Part shown: piece by piece, positions 11,601-18,700 of the stretch | Position numbering within the stretch: position 1 is the stretch's first letter | Layout: each line of letters opens with the position of its first letter | Assembly (NCBI RefSeq): GCF_900182935.1 | Contig: NZ_FXUE01000006.1 | Span: 124,001-188,000, forward strand | From: Fibrobacter sp. UWB10 | GTDB lineage: Bacteria > Fibrobacterota > Fibrobacteria > Fibrobacterales > Fibrobacteraceae | Direction: 5' to 3' | DNA: 64,000 nt | Notes under the pieces: generated by a model | Seen by the model: only the letters and a program-made list of their open reading frames with translations | Database searches by the model: none | Told to the model about the DNA's origin: nothing | Program-made: the position numbers and the translations under genes

Positions 11601-11830
11601 GCGTTCCGGGCGCCCTCCAGGTCGGATTCGACGTGTCTAGCGACCTGGCCGGCGCAAGCTACCGCGTGCAGCTCGTGGGCATAAACGGCAAGATTGCCGC
11701 CACCTACCGCGGCAAATCGACCGCTGGCCACAACACGCTCGCACTTACAGCCCCGAAACCGGGCCTGTACCTGCTCCGCGTGCGCGTAGGGGGACTCCAG
11801 GCCACCCGTAAAGTGGCGATTTCACGATAA
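5687..11830 (+). CDS. Giant secreted GLUG-like surface protein, paralogue of the preceding gene
   Basis: Start chosen at ATG 5687: GGAGG at 5677-5681 gives 5-base spacing and the product then opens with a clear signal peptide (MGKIAKLFLICTLLLVG, cleavage near SFA/DLPY). ATG 5684 is the alternative. The protein is 2047 residues. The first third has Gly-rich VGGLVG/AGGVLGQ motifs at 40-70 residue spacing. The middle third has one degenerate InlB-like module (CFKGWDKD, near 9245) and no recognised enzyme motif. The last 390 residues (from WQMVSLSDVD near 10665) align along their length with the C-terminus of the upstream gene, including the PPAGMGDYVNL stretch, and end in a sorting-type domain (GLYLLRVRVGG). 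There is no serine-run linker here. Likely exported and surface-associated; ligand unknown. Tandem arrangement suggests an old gene duplication. Confidence 0.88.
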   Translation: MGKIAKLFLICTLLLVGVSFADLPYALKFSCSKSTDDVYTCGIEQLQSSKPTANTYTTWGSFLQAFQTEIESKLDISKNPSAKTEYNGFVIRFNSNIDFGGYQKTGDVITCRDATFAPMNFGPLAFQPTIDGNGKTIKNFCYITENINASFFGDLQNSKVQNITFDMAYVKATVTSGTNFDAAVVAYRVANVSFKNVTVSNSLVYGWQTAALAVYSGASSSDRDNPAVALSKIKIQNVTLGITKDVIAGHSTFGSLENLQSASGGVIANIGGYPVMDNIEVSKLKIPDAISEVYKSVSGHEYIGDRYVGGVAGRFEPSADDDGFTLGRISVSADLSGLWVGGLFGRAYIDNNSLTGASYFKLANAKVTLNSAVHSGGNNKARFFGGLVGELHWLRGQISLSNDTVDVSATWHRETDYLNSKACMGGLVGYVYGEEDDTPVDIYAENNVVTAEMQTSAGVVYAGGVLGQVAFVPSPNNETSGEVLVKKSSVKAKATNLIMTTAETINTVCAGYLVGNAVSRGGNINILQNHAEGNIYIANSGVVAAGALGAEIGLGWFSSIDVSNNSSIGDLFPKTIVGNDFAYRIYRGYVAGTLVSENSATTVSVRDNFHYGSMDMSVVDAVDSLKIAGQGKKKSDWRDKCSENLNICFNYRNELKGDSALSVSGVLSKDGSGKIIVNTKDGDYWYNGIIDADVMKSRLFTYVMNATQPSASVAWDNEPSSLPTISSQRTAYRLAISLTDADYKELKDEDKVALKDYLPAKCEAGKCSLYVYTEKGSSENKAVLKPGLKYDFDALKAGFMVIDEDGDVYDLSRTFTKDDKAKGLTDREIKVICYIENPDQFGGFPTPVLMDDYVDDVTLAWPKVEKVRLLSSKNIVPTALLGYNNTKYDLALYQAYTCPANAVFFAGCKNVFSSGISLAQKQMNNIEAVLKEVRTHINDKNGDEIHLYYKLFASSEDVNYLPQVEVGLFNSKAKINVSTYGYDKNGTLTEIDSYELGNTKSLQPNVDIVSKYGIGLAERGFILDSLKVDFWVDLFDKTTDVIKECYNEVNKPAKCEESNLNKYENLTENYFDRESVLENQLNATITNGLSRLMVWSMKLGADEMLDLDSMVQAMSIAAPQKAPNAPMFLGIDSVHVTAIPYKVTFDIRAGSSDVFLTDKFVIKESYSRENDETAKLPEGLLSTKACFKGWDKDKIGVMGESHYTSLDGDLLLKANPSDETSFSLYGFWDSAVKGNKVACEPQNTEMILKVVDKTGVEGDYGTVTLNQSYKKLGKDTETFTHKFNSGKLEIPVSADAMTLHVASVQTNKEYALAKLTLKKADGTELPIKFKTGDALEPGDTSFQIAPAAGMTYTLEAVYAGYIDVSVKVGRNDVFYGSESKVDTIRLKEIGTTRLPKWVYTPTECVLGWSVTPDGADYDHGVVSSNDLIAKVTSEKTLYGAWGSADACVENAGYRRLKLESEHGTVEIVEIVEINKIKVSEKTHAFAEDSTMLLPQDYAHSTWVVRGAPEKGYKLDSVVIDGRIKLVEGDKLADSIQGYLPMKAYFSEDKAPVVSPGGDFEFVRHEPILSGNAMRLTLEWKVKSGKVAELRATFVDALGVPLPDPKIESVTDTGSLDWDVYPLLPGDYRVRVALKNDADSIPPVDFGPFTVSSEIAAAPDTWQMVSLSDVDESSIVWDDDPAFYYWDESAEYGVAWKYQKYNGGAVNAQQGYWYNSLEGRPLVLRKDAVTGSDVAYGAHEMVWELDSGWNMVANPYGWNISLDEYALELYKWEASTGPVPVSVLGPYEAVWLPSDTKKTLPVKAEPWFGANLNAKGLQKAALAKATRESWTLQAVLNDTKGHSDSWNVLGVGEANERLEPPAGMGDYVNLSVVEGKKALLKSIKSADDGDYEWNLALSATTDRVGYLKFEGVKALNEIGLRVYVTVDGKTTELGSGDSLRVMLKAAGSTATVRVSASEIQTVASKLENLRFQRVPGALQVGFDVSSDLAGASYRVQLVGINGKIAATYRGKSTAGHNTLALTAPKPGLYLLRVRVGGLQATRKVAISR

Positions 11831-11878
11831 TTCGGGGCGTTGCGGGGTGTCCCCGCAGTGGGGGTGGTGGAAGACCTT
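11831..11878. other. Left flank of repeat copy 1 with G/C hairpin
   Basis: GCGGGG (11842-11847), loop TGT and CCCCGC (11851-11856) form a perfect 6-bp hairpin just before the 81-bp core. There is no T tract, so it is probably not a simple terminator. The second copy has a different hairpin in the corresponding place. Confidence 0.6.
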
Positions 11879-11959
11879 GTGAGAGACTGGCCGCTAAGCG
11901 AACATTAGAGGCCGAAGGCCGAATCCATGTTCGTGTGCGGAGCAGGCTCGAGCAGGGGC
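11879..11959. repeat. 81-bp structured intergenic repeat, copy 1
   Basis: Identical over 81 bp to 13785-13865. Internal pairing is visible: CCGC (11891-11894) with GCGG (11937-11940), GCGAACAT (11898-11905) with ATGTTCGT (11927-11934), and inner GGCC-GAA-GGCC (11910-11920). A further hairpin GGGGGA-ATCT-TCCCCC (11968-11983) follows. This copy lies between the giant gene and the transporter start at 12043, so it is probably within the transporter 5' leader. Confidence 0.85.
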
Positions 11960-12042
11960 AGCAACCAGGGGGAATCTTCCCCCTTTGTAACAATGCCGTA
12001 ATCTTGCCATTAGGGCGGCATTTTTCTAAATTTGGCCGCACT

Positions 12043-13677
12043 ATGACAAAGGCTAAATTCATCAAGTTCATCATCGCGTCGGTGCTTGCCATCGCCGCTC
12101 TCTTCTTGCCCTACGAATCCCTCGGATTCGATGCCGCAAGCCCCATGGGAATCCTGAACCCGCTCGAAATTCGCGTTATTGGCGTTTTCGTGATGGCGGC
12201 CCTGTTCTGGATTCTGCAACCGTTCCCGATCTGGTCGACATCGATGCTTGTCATCGTGCTCATGATTGTGACGATGTCTGACTCCGCCCTTGCGCCTTTC
12301 CGCGTGGACGGCGTGACCATGATCAGCCATAAGTCCATTATGGCTACGTTTGCAAACCCGATCATCATGCTCTTCTTGGGCGGCTTCTTCCTTGCTGCTG
12401 CCGCTACCAAGTACAAGATGGACTTGAACCTTGCCCGCGTGCTCCTGAAGCCGTTCGGCAAGAACCCGAAGTTCGTGCTTCTTGGCCTCATGCTCATTAC
12501 TGCCGTGTTCTCCATGTTCATGAGCAACACTGCTACCGCTGCCATGATGCTTGCAATTCTTGCTCCGGTGCTCAAGCTCTTCGACGAAGATGACCGCGGT
12601 AAAGCTGCCTTTGCCCTCGCTATTCCGCTGGGCGCCAATATCGGTGGTATGGGTACCCCGATTGGTACGCCTCCTAACGCTATTGCCCTTGGCGCCTTGA
12701 ACGACGCTGTTGCCCGTGGCGACCTCGTTGCTAACCCGGTGAGCTTCGGTCAGTGGATGGCTTTCGGTATTCCGTATGTGATTATTTTGATGGTGATTGC
12801 TTGGGTCTTGCTCCTTAAGATTTACCCGATCAAGATGAAGGAAATGATCCTGAACATTGAAGGTGCCGGCAAGTTTGATACCAGCCCCAAGGCCATTATC
12901 GTGTACATTACCTTTGTCGTGTGCGTTGTCTTGTGGGTGACCGGTAAGGGTGTCCACGGCATTAACGATAACGCAATCGCTATGATCCCGATGGCTGTGT
13001 TTGCTTTGACCGGCGTGATTACCAAGAAAGACCTGAACGCAATGAGCTGGGACGTGCTCTGGCTCGTGGCTGGCGGTTTTGCTCTGGGTGTTGGCCTGAA
13101 CGCTACTGGCCTTGCCGCTCACTTGATCAAGACGATTCCGTTTGCAAGCTGGTCTCCGATCGCCCTCATGATCGGTTGCGGTATCATCTGCTTGTTCATG
13201 GCTAACTTCATGAGCCATACCTCTACGGCTACGCTCTTGGTTCCGATTCTTTGCGCCGTGGGCATTGCTTGCCAGGACAACCTCGTTGGCCTCGGTGGCG
13301 TGACCGCTCTGCTCGTTTCTGTTGCCTTTGCAAGCTCTCTCGGCATGAGCCTCCCGATTTCGACTCCGCCTAACGCCTTGGCCCACGCTACGGGTTACAC
13401 CGACACCAACGGCATGGCTAAGACCGGTGTTGTGATGGGTCTCTCCGGCCTCGTCCTCTCTTGGGTGATGATGATCTTCCTTGCCAAGGTGAACTTCTTC
13501 GGTACTCCGGTTCCTAAGGCTGCTGAAGCCGCTCCGGCTGCACCTGCTGCCGCCGAAAAGGTGGTTGAAGCTCCCGCCGCTCCCGCTGTCGCTGACAGCG
13601 CTGCCGCAGTTGCTGTTGATAGCGCCGCCGCAGCAAAGGTTGAAGTTGCCGCTCCGGCAGACTCTGCTGCTAAGTAA
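12043..13677 (+). CDS. SLC13/DASS-family sodium:anion (dicarboxylate/sulfate-like) symporter
   Basis: Inner-membrane transporter of 544 residues with about 11-12 hydrophobic segments. Diagnostic SLC13 features are seen twice, as expected from the inverted-repeat fold: SNTATAAMM followed by GTPIGTPPNAIALG, and SHTSTATLLVPI followed by SISTPPNALA-like PISTPPNALAHATG. These SNT and TPPNA motifs bind sodium and the carboxylate substrate in the family. Substrate cannot be read from sequence; succinate or another dicarboxylate is plausible in a succinate-forming bacterium, but this is inference. The last 50 residues form an unusual Ala/Pro/Glu-rich tail. ATG 12043 was preferred because upstream in-frame codons encode the repeat element and hairpin and have no hydrophobic start. 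No Shine-Dalgarno is evident; a small hairpin (GCGGC 12015-12019 with GCCGC 12035-12039) sits just before the start. Confidence 0.9.
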   Translation: MTKAKFIKFIIASVLAIAALFLPYESLGFDAASPMGILNPLEIRVIGVFVMAALFWILQPFPIWSTSMLVIVLMIVTMSDSALAPFRVDGVTMISHKSIMATFANPIIMLFLGGFFLAAAATKYKMDLNLARVLLKPFGKNPKFVLLGLMLITAVFSMFMSNTATAAMMLAILAPVLKLFDEDDRGKAAFALAIPLGANIGGMGTPIGTPPNAIALGALNDAVARGDLVANPVSFGQWMAFGIPYVIILMVIAWVLLLKIYPIKMKEMILNIEGAGKFDTSPKAIIVYITFVVCVVLWVTGKGVHGINDNAIAMIPMAVFALTGVITKKDLNAMSWDVLWLVAGGFALGVGLNATGLAAHLIKTIPFASWSPIALMIGCGIICLFMANFMSHTSTATLLVPILCAVGIACQDNLVGLGGVTALLVSVAFASSLGMSLPISTPPNALAHATGYTDTNGMAKTGVVMGLSGLVLSWVMMIFLAKVNFFGTPVPKAAEAAPAAPAAAEKVVEAPAAPAVADSAAAVAVDSAAAAKVEVAAPADSAAK

Positions 13678-13703
13678 TTGAAGGATTTTTCTTCCTGAAC
13701 AAA

Positions 13704-13732
13704 GACCGCCTCTCAGGCGGTTTTTGTTTTTT
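13704..13732 (+). terminator. Intrinsic terminator of the SLC13 gene
   Basis: ACCGCCT (13705-13711), loop CTC, AGGCGGT (13715-13721), followed by a T-rich tract TTTTGTTTTTT. Confidence 0.85.
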
Positions 13733-13784
13733 ATACGGGATTTTAAGGGCAGAGCCCTTAGGCGAAAGGGTAATGGAAAACCCG

Positions 13785-13865
13785 GTGAGAGACTGGCCGC
13801 TAAGCGAACATTAGAGGCCGAAGGCCGAATCCATGTTCGTGTGCGGAGCAGGCTCGAGCAGGGGC
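13785..13865. repeat. 81-bp structured intergenic repeat, copy 2
   Basis: Perfect copy of 11879-11959. It is preceded by TAAGGGC-AGA-GCCCTTA (13744-13760) and followed by AGGGAGA-GCCT-TCTCCCT (13873-13890). The flanking hairpins differ in sequence from those of copy 1 yet remain fully paired. It lies between the SLC13 terminator and the convergent tRNA terminator. Confidence 0.85.
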
Positions 13866-13919
13866 TGTAATTAGGGAGAGCCTTCTCCCTTTTAAATTTA
13901 AAGAGATGAATAAAAAAGT

Positions 13920-13956
13920 CTAGAAAACAAAGAAGCCTCGCTTGAAGCGAGGCTCT
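13920..13956 (-). terminator. Terminator of the tRNA-Val transcript
   Basis: Perfect 9-bp stem AGCCTCGCT (13934-13942) with AGCGAGGCT (13946-13954). On the minus strand it is followed by the T-rich run TTCTTTGTTTTCT. Confidence 0.8.
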
Positions 13957-13961
13957 TTCAG

Positions 13962-14035
<74 letters not shown>

Positions 14036-14084
14036 GAGGTGAGACCAAATATAGTAAACCGTTTTAGGCTTGTCAAGGGGTAAA

Positions 14085-14633
14085 TTATCGCTCTGAATCA
14101 GGAACCCAATAACGCAGGCGACCGGTTACATGGAGCGGGGGAAGCTTGTCGCTGCACAGTCCCGAGCGGCAATCCTTGAAATAAAGGTCCAAATCGGCCG
14201 TCCACAGGGAATCTCCGATGATTTCGTCGAATTTGATGGTGCTGCTGTCCGCGATAAGGGGGGCCTCGTCGGTCGTTTGCGCCCTGAACCACGTAACCGT
14301 CTCGTAGTGGCCGTTTATGCTTGCGCGGCTCACAGGAGTGAGGAATTTGCCCGTTTGCGGGTTGTTGACCATGAGCGCTAGCTGGTCACCGCGGTCGCTT
14401 TCTTCTAGGCGAGTGCAAAGGTAAAAGTAGTGGTGGCTGTTGTTTACGTAATACGGGGGTTCCACGTCGTTTTTAGCCAGTTCTATGGTAAAGGGGCCTT
14501 CGTCGTTTACGCTGTACTTGATATAGCCGCCGCCTTTGACTTCCCAGCTGCTGTTAATGTCGCCGCAGGCGCTGAGCGCAATCGCGATTGTCCCTAGGGC
14601 GATACAGGCTTTTTTGCGGAAAGTCAGGTTCAT
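14085..14633 (-). CDS. Small envelope lipoprotein of unknown function
   Basis: The 182-residue product starts with MNLTFRKKACIALGTIAIAL and a lipobox LSAC with Cys23, so it should be lipidated and envelope-anchored. The mature part (Gly-rich WEVKGGGYIKYSV opening, YYFYLC-like aromatic stretch, two paired Cys near the end at DCRSGLC) has no domain I recognise. It is divergent from the phosphopantetheinyl transferase, with only 38 bp between the starts, so promoters must overlap. No function is proposed. Confidence 0.8.
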   Translation of the reverse strand: MNLTFRKKACIALGTIAIALSACGDINSSWEVKGGGYIKYSVNDEGPFTIELAKNDVEPPYYVNNSHHYFYLCTRLEESDRGDQLALMVNNPQTGKFLTPVSRASINGHYETVTWFRAQTTDEAPLIADSSTIKFDEIIGDSLWTADLDLYFKDCRSGLCSDKLPPLHVTGRLRYWVPDSER

Positions 14634-14671
14634 ACCCCTAAAGTAGAAATTATCTTTGTGCTAGACTTATC

Positions 14672-15286
14672 ATGAACGAAAATACCGCCATAGACAATGC
14701 TCGTGAAATCCGTAAATTGGATGTGGAAACTCCTCTTGGGGTGGTCCATTTGGCGGGGTTCATGCAAAAGCCGGATCACCGCTCTGTGATATTCAAAATT
14801 CTGTCGGATTACCTAGGGCGCCCTGTAACCGCCGCCGACCTCGTAGAATCCAAAGAAGACACTCGGCCTCAATTTCCGAGCTTCGATTTCGACGTAAACT
14901 GGACGCATTCCGACGGCTACTGCGTGTGTGCCTATGGCAGCCGCGGTTCGCTTGGAACTTTGAGAATCGGCGTAGACCTGGAACGCTATTCGCCGAAACG
15001 CTTGCACCTCGCAGAGCGATTCTTTAGCAAAGAGGAGTCAACGGAACTCGCACGTCTCGAAGGTGAATGCGCCTTGAAGGAATTCTTTAAGCTCTGGTGC
15101 CGCAAAGAGGCTTTTTATAAGTGCGTGGGTGGTGAATTCTTTGAAGGCTCGCTCCGCCGGAACATGCTAAAAAGCCCGGTGCAGTTAGAAGCATCGGGCC
15201 ATGAAGTTCATTTTGTGGATTTGGACGCTGCGGTTGTCGGAATGCAGACTCCCGCAGCCTTATGCATTGCGGTCTCTCGTCTGTAG
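14672..15286 (+). CDS. 4'-phosphopantetheinyl transferase, Sfp-type
   Basis: A cytoplasmic enzyme of this family moves the phosphopantetheine arm from coenzyme A to a serine of a carrier protein. The signature is clear: NWTHS at residues 76-80 (the N-terminal HS motif), GVDLE at 100-104 (magnesium-binding Asp and Glu) and WCRKEAFYK at 142-150 (the WxxKEA motif). At 204 residues it has the length of the two-lobed Sfp class rather than the short AcpS class. No carrier protein or synthase gene is nearby, so the target could be the general fatty-acid ACP or a distant secondary-metabolite system. The next gene downstream is convergent, only 33 bp away. Confidence 0.88.
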   Translation: MNENTAIDNAREIRKLDVETPLGVVHLAGFMQKPDHRSVIFKILSDYLGRPVTAADLVESKEDTRPQFPSFDFDVNWTHSDGYCVCAYGSRGSLGTLRIGVDLERYSPKRLHLAERFFSKEESTELARLEGECALKEFFKLWCRKEAFYKCVGGEFFEGSLRRNMLKSPVQLEASGHEVHFVDLDAAVVGMQTPAALCIAVSRL

Positions 15287-15319
15287 CCGCATAGCGGCGT
15301 CCTTTCGTCTTTCGTCTAA

Positions 15320-15778
15320 TTAGGTGAGATCCTGTTCGCCGCTTGCAATCGGGGCATCCGGCGCAGCCTCTCCCGGCTGGTTCGGAGCTTCGAGTGCATA
15401 CAGCGGCAGACTCACGAGTTCTTCATTGTCGACCAGCAGGCGAATCATGTACTTGTCCGGGCGTTTAATCTGGAAGCGCTGCAGATTCAAGACCATGTTC
15501 ACCGCAGCCGTGTCAAAACCCTGGGCCACAGGTTCCAGCGGAATCTTAGACTGCATGGGCGGCACAATCGGCTTCCCGCATACGTCTTCGAATACAAGCG
15601 TCAGATCGTGCACTCCTGCCTCGCTACGCATGTAACGAATGCGGAAAGCCGTTGAACACTGCGGAATCACAAGCGGAAACTTTGCAAAAATTCGATCAAA
15701 TGCTCCAAGGATATTCAGGCGCCCGCCAACTCCGTTCGCGGTCGCGGCATCACAAATAGAAGCAATTTCAATATTCAT
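15320..15778 (-). CDS. DUF6941-like conserved protein
   Basis: A 152-residue soluble protein without signal peptide. The opening (MNIEIASICDAATANGVGG followed by RLNILGAFDRI) resembles the DUF6941 family as I remember it, whose members are beta-rich and of unknown function. Its ATG (15776-15778) overlaps the TAA of the 1777-residue lipoprotein gene in a TAATG arrangement, so the two are cotranscribed and probably translationally coupled. The link suggests a role tied to that surface protein, but none can be shown. Family assignment is from memory of the pattern. Confidence 0.7.
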   Translation of the reverse strand: MNIEIASICDAATANGVGGRLNILGAFDRIFAKFPLVIPQCSTAFRIRYMRSEAGVHDLTLVFEDVCGKPIVPPMQSKIPLEPVAQGFDTAAVNMVLNLQRFQIKRPDKYMIRLLVDNEELVSLPLYALEAPNQPGEAAPDAPIASGEQDLT

Positions 15779-18700
15779 TATTTAATCTCCCAGGTGTCGG
15801 CCACGTACTTCATAACGAGCGGGCCGTTGTTTTTGACTGTGTGTGTGCTGCCATACGCGGTTTCGCGGGCAAGCATCGAAACGTAAACCTTTCCGTTGCT
15901 GCTCGTTGCAATTGTCGGGCTCGAACCGCGCAGATAGTACTTGTTCATATTGTAGAATACAGAGCTGAAGTAGGGCAACTGGTTCTCACCATGCAGGTGC
16001 CATTTGCCACCTTCGAGCCTGTACACGTGAACCTGCGACAGGTTGGGACGTCCGGCGTCGTCCATGGCGACATACAGAATGTTTCCAGAGACGGCGAGAC
16101 TGATGTTGTAAGCAATCAAGCCTTCGTGGATGGACTTGCTGTATACTCCGGACTTGTCGAGGGTGAGACTATTGTTGGTAATCGTTCCCTTGTACAGGTA
16201 CGGACCATATTTACCATGTTCCACGTCGCGGTTTGCAAAGCCTAAGTACAGGGTGTTCGACTTTTCAGCGAGAGAAATCTTGCTCATGTGCTTGTCGATT
16301 TTTTCGGCATGAGTATTCTGATAACTGCTGCTGTAGATGAACTTGTATCCTGTGTAGTCAGAGGTGTTGTCGACCGCGATAATGACGAGGCTTCCGTTGC
16401 TAGCGAACAGAGCGTCGAATTCACGATAGTTTACTGTAGTCGTGTTATTGTTGCCGTTGCTAAAGCTGTACTTGAGGCGGTTGAAGGTGGAGTTGTTCTT
16501 CCAAGAACCACCGTTCAGTTCTGCCAGGTAAACAGCGTTGCTCTTGAGGTACATGACCATAGCGTTTGTAGCACCGCTCTTTACAAGAAGCTTTGCCTGC
16601 GTAACACCTTCAATGGTGTTGCCAATTTGAGTGTACGATTTGTACACGCTGTATTTGCCAGTGCTATCGAGTACGCCGACATAGACCGTAGAACCATCTG
16701 CAACCAACTGGATCGAAGCTACCGGTTGGGTAAAGCTAATGGAACCGAGGTCGCCCCAAGCGTTGCCTTGGAGTTGCTTTACAACAATCTTCTTGGCAGC
16801 GTCATCATGGTAGGCGACGGTAGGAGCGTCGTTTACAAGCGTCATGACCGACGGCGTGTTCGAATTGGTCTTTGCAATGACGGTGTCAGGGCCTTGATTG
16901 CGCCAAGCTTTGCTGAAGTATACCGTACGGCTGACTTCTTCGGCACGATGACGGCTGTAGAAGGCGTAGGTCGGTGCAGTCGTGGTACTGTCGCGGTAAT
17001 CCAAGGTGATGGTGATAGAGCCAGCCTTAGTCTTACGGATGAATGCCGTGTTGAATTCAGCGATGCTCGTGTCGAGGCTACCGTCAGTCTTGCCTTGATA
17101 GAAGCTTCCGTCGACGTTGCTGAATTTCCACCAGTAATCCTGCATCTTGTCGTTACCGAGTTCGCCCTTCTTGGAATTGAATCCGCCCCATTCCGGAGTG
17201 TAGAAGTAAATGGCTTCGTCGTCGACCGATTCGTCGCCGCTCCACAGGTACACGGTGTCTGCCGCGGTAATAACGCCCTGCGGGTGTTGCTTGAGAATCT
17301 TGACTTCGGTGGTGTCGCTCAGAACATCCTTGCCGCTTGTTTCGCGGGCCGAGATAATGCAAAGCATATCCTTGCCCTTTTCGGAGTAAGAAGAATCCTT
17401 GCTCATTCTGAACGATTGTCCGTTAAGGTCGTAGCTGAACTTGGTGGTGTCAGATTTCTTGATGAGAGCGCCGGTGTCTTTGTAACGGCATTCCCATTTG
17501 AACCAGTCGATTCCCTGCCATGCAGAGTTGGCCGAGGCGTCGAGCGTGAATGCATCGCCTACGTTGACATAGAGCAAGTCGTAGGAGACCTTCAGAGACG
17601 GAATTTCATTTGTGAACGAAATGCGTACCGTGTCGACAGCCGTATTGCCGTCGTTGTCGGTAGCTCTTGCGACGCAGTAGAATACGGTTTGCTGAGCCGG
17701 AGCTTTCCAAACGGTATCGAAGTCAACAACAGTTTTCCAGTTCTTTTCAATCTGTTCCGGCGTGCCGCAGCTCCATTCCTGCTTTACGATAGAACCCGGG
17801 TCAGAAGGCAGATTGTTGTTGTCGCTTGCGGTAGCATCAAGAGTAATGTTGAAGTCGGGGCGAACAGTCAACTTCTTGTTAGCGACCGTCACGGTAGGCG
17901 GTGCAAGAACGATGTCAATCTTTACCGTATCCTTGGCAATATTGCCGTCGTCGTCTGTCACACGTGCGATACACTGGTAACCGTTTTGTGCGGTTGCAGG
18001 CATGGTCATCGTGGTGCGCGGCGTTGTTGTCGAAGAATAGGTGAATCCGATATTTTCGGCGGACGAGGCTCCGCAGCCCCATTCGTACTTGACAATGCTA
18101 CCCAAGGAATCCTGAGCGTGTGCGTTCAGTTCCACCATGTCCTTGATGGTGACCTTGTTGTAGTTGACGTATGCAGTGACTGAGGGCATGCCGACAATGA
18201 CTTTGTAAATAGCAGTGTCGCGTGCAGTGTTGCCGTCATCGTCGGTGACCTGGACCACGCAGTAGTAAGCGTTCACGGCAGTCTGCGGCATGACCACAAC
18301 TGTCTGGGCTGAACTCATTTCGTCCCAAGTCGGGTTCTTGAGTTCGTTCAAGTTTTCGCTACAGGCGCTTTCGTATTTGGCGATATAGCCGAGCTTGTCA
18401 GACGCATTTGCCTTGATTGTCTGCTGACTGTTGATCTTGACCGTGTCTCTCTTGGTGTTCAGGCGAACGGTGGGCGGGTCGAGCAAAGTCTTGAAGGTAA
18501 GCGTGTCAAAGCCTTGTTCGCCGTCATCGTCGGTAGCCCTAAAGATGCAGCGGTGGTTGCTGACTTCAGTGCCCGGAAGTGTTAACTGGAGGGCGATGTC
18601 GCTGACCGATGCGGTGGGCGGATCAATGTCTTTCTTATAATCGTAACTGACCATGCCGTTGCTGCAACCCCATTCAATCTTGTTGATGGTGCCGAACTTG

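Noticed and set aside
11935-12042. N-terminal extension of the SLC13 protein from 11935
   Set aside because: It would translate the end of the 81-bp repeat and its hairpin; the hydrophobic start at 12043 is a better beginning.
16288-18183. 631-residue plus-strand open frame inside the giant lipoprotein gene
   Set aside because: Antisense to PKD-like repeats; no start signal, no recognisable domain.
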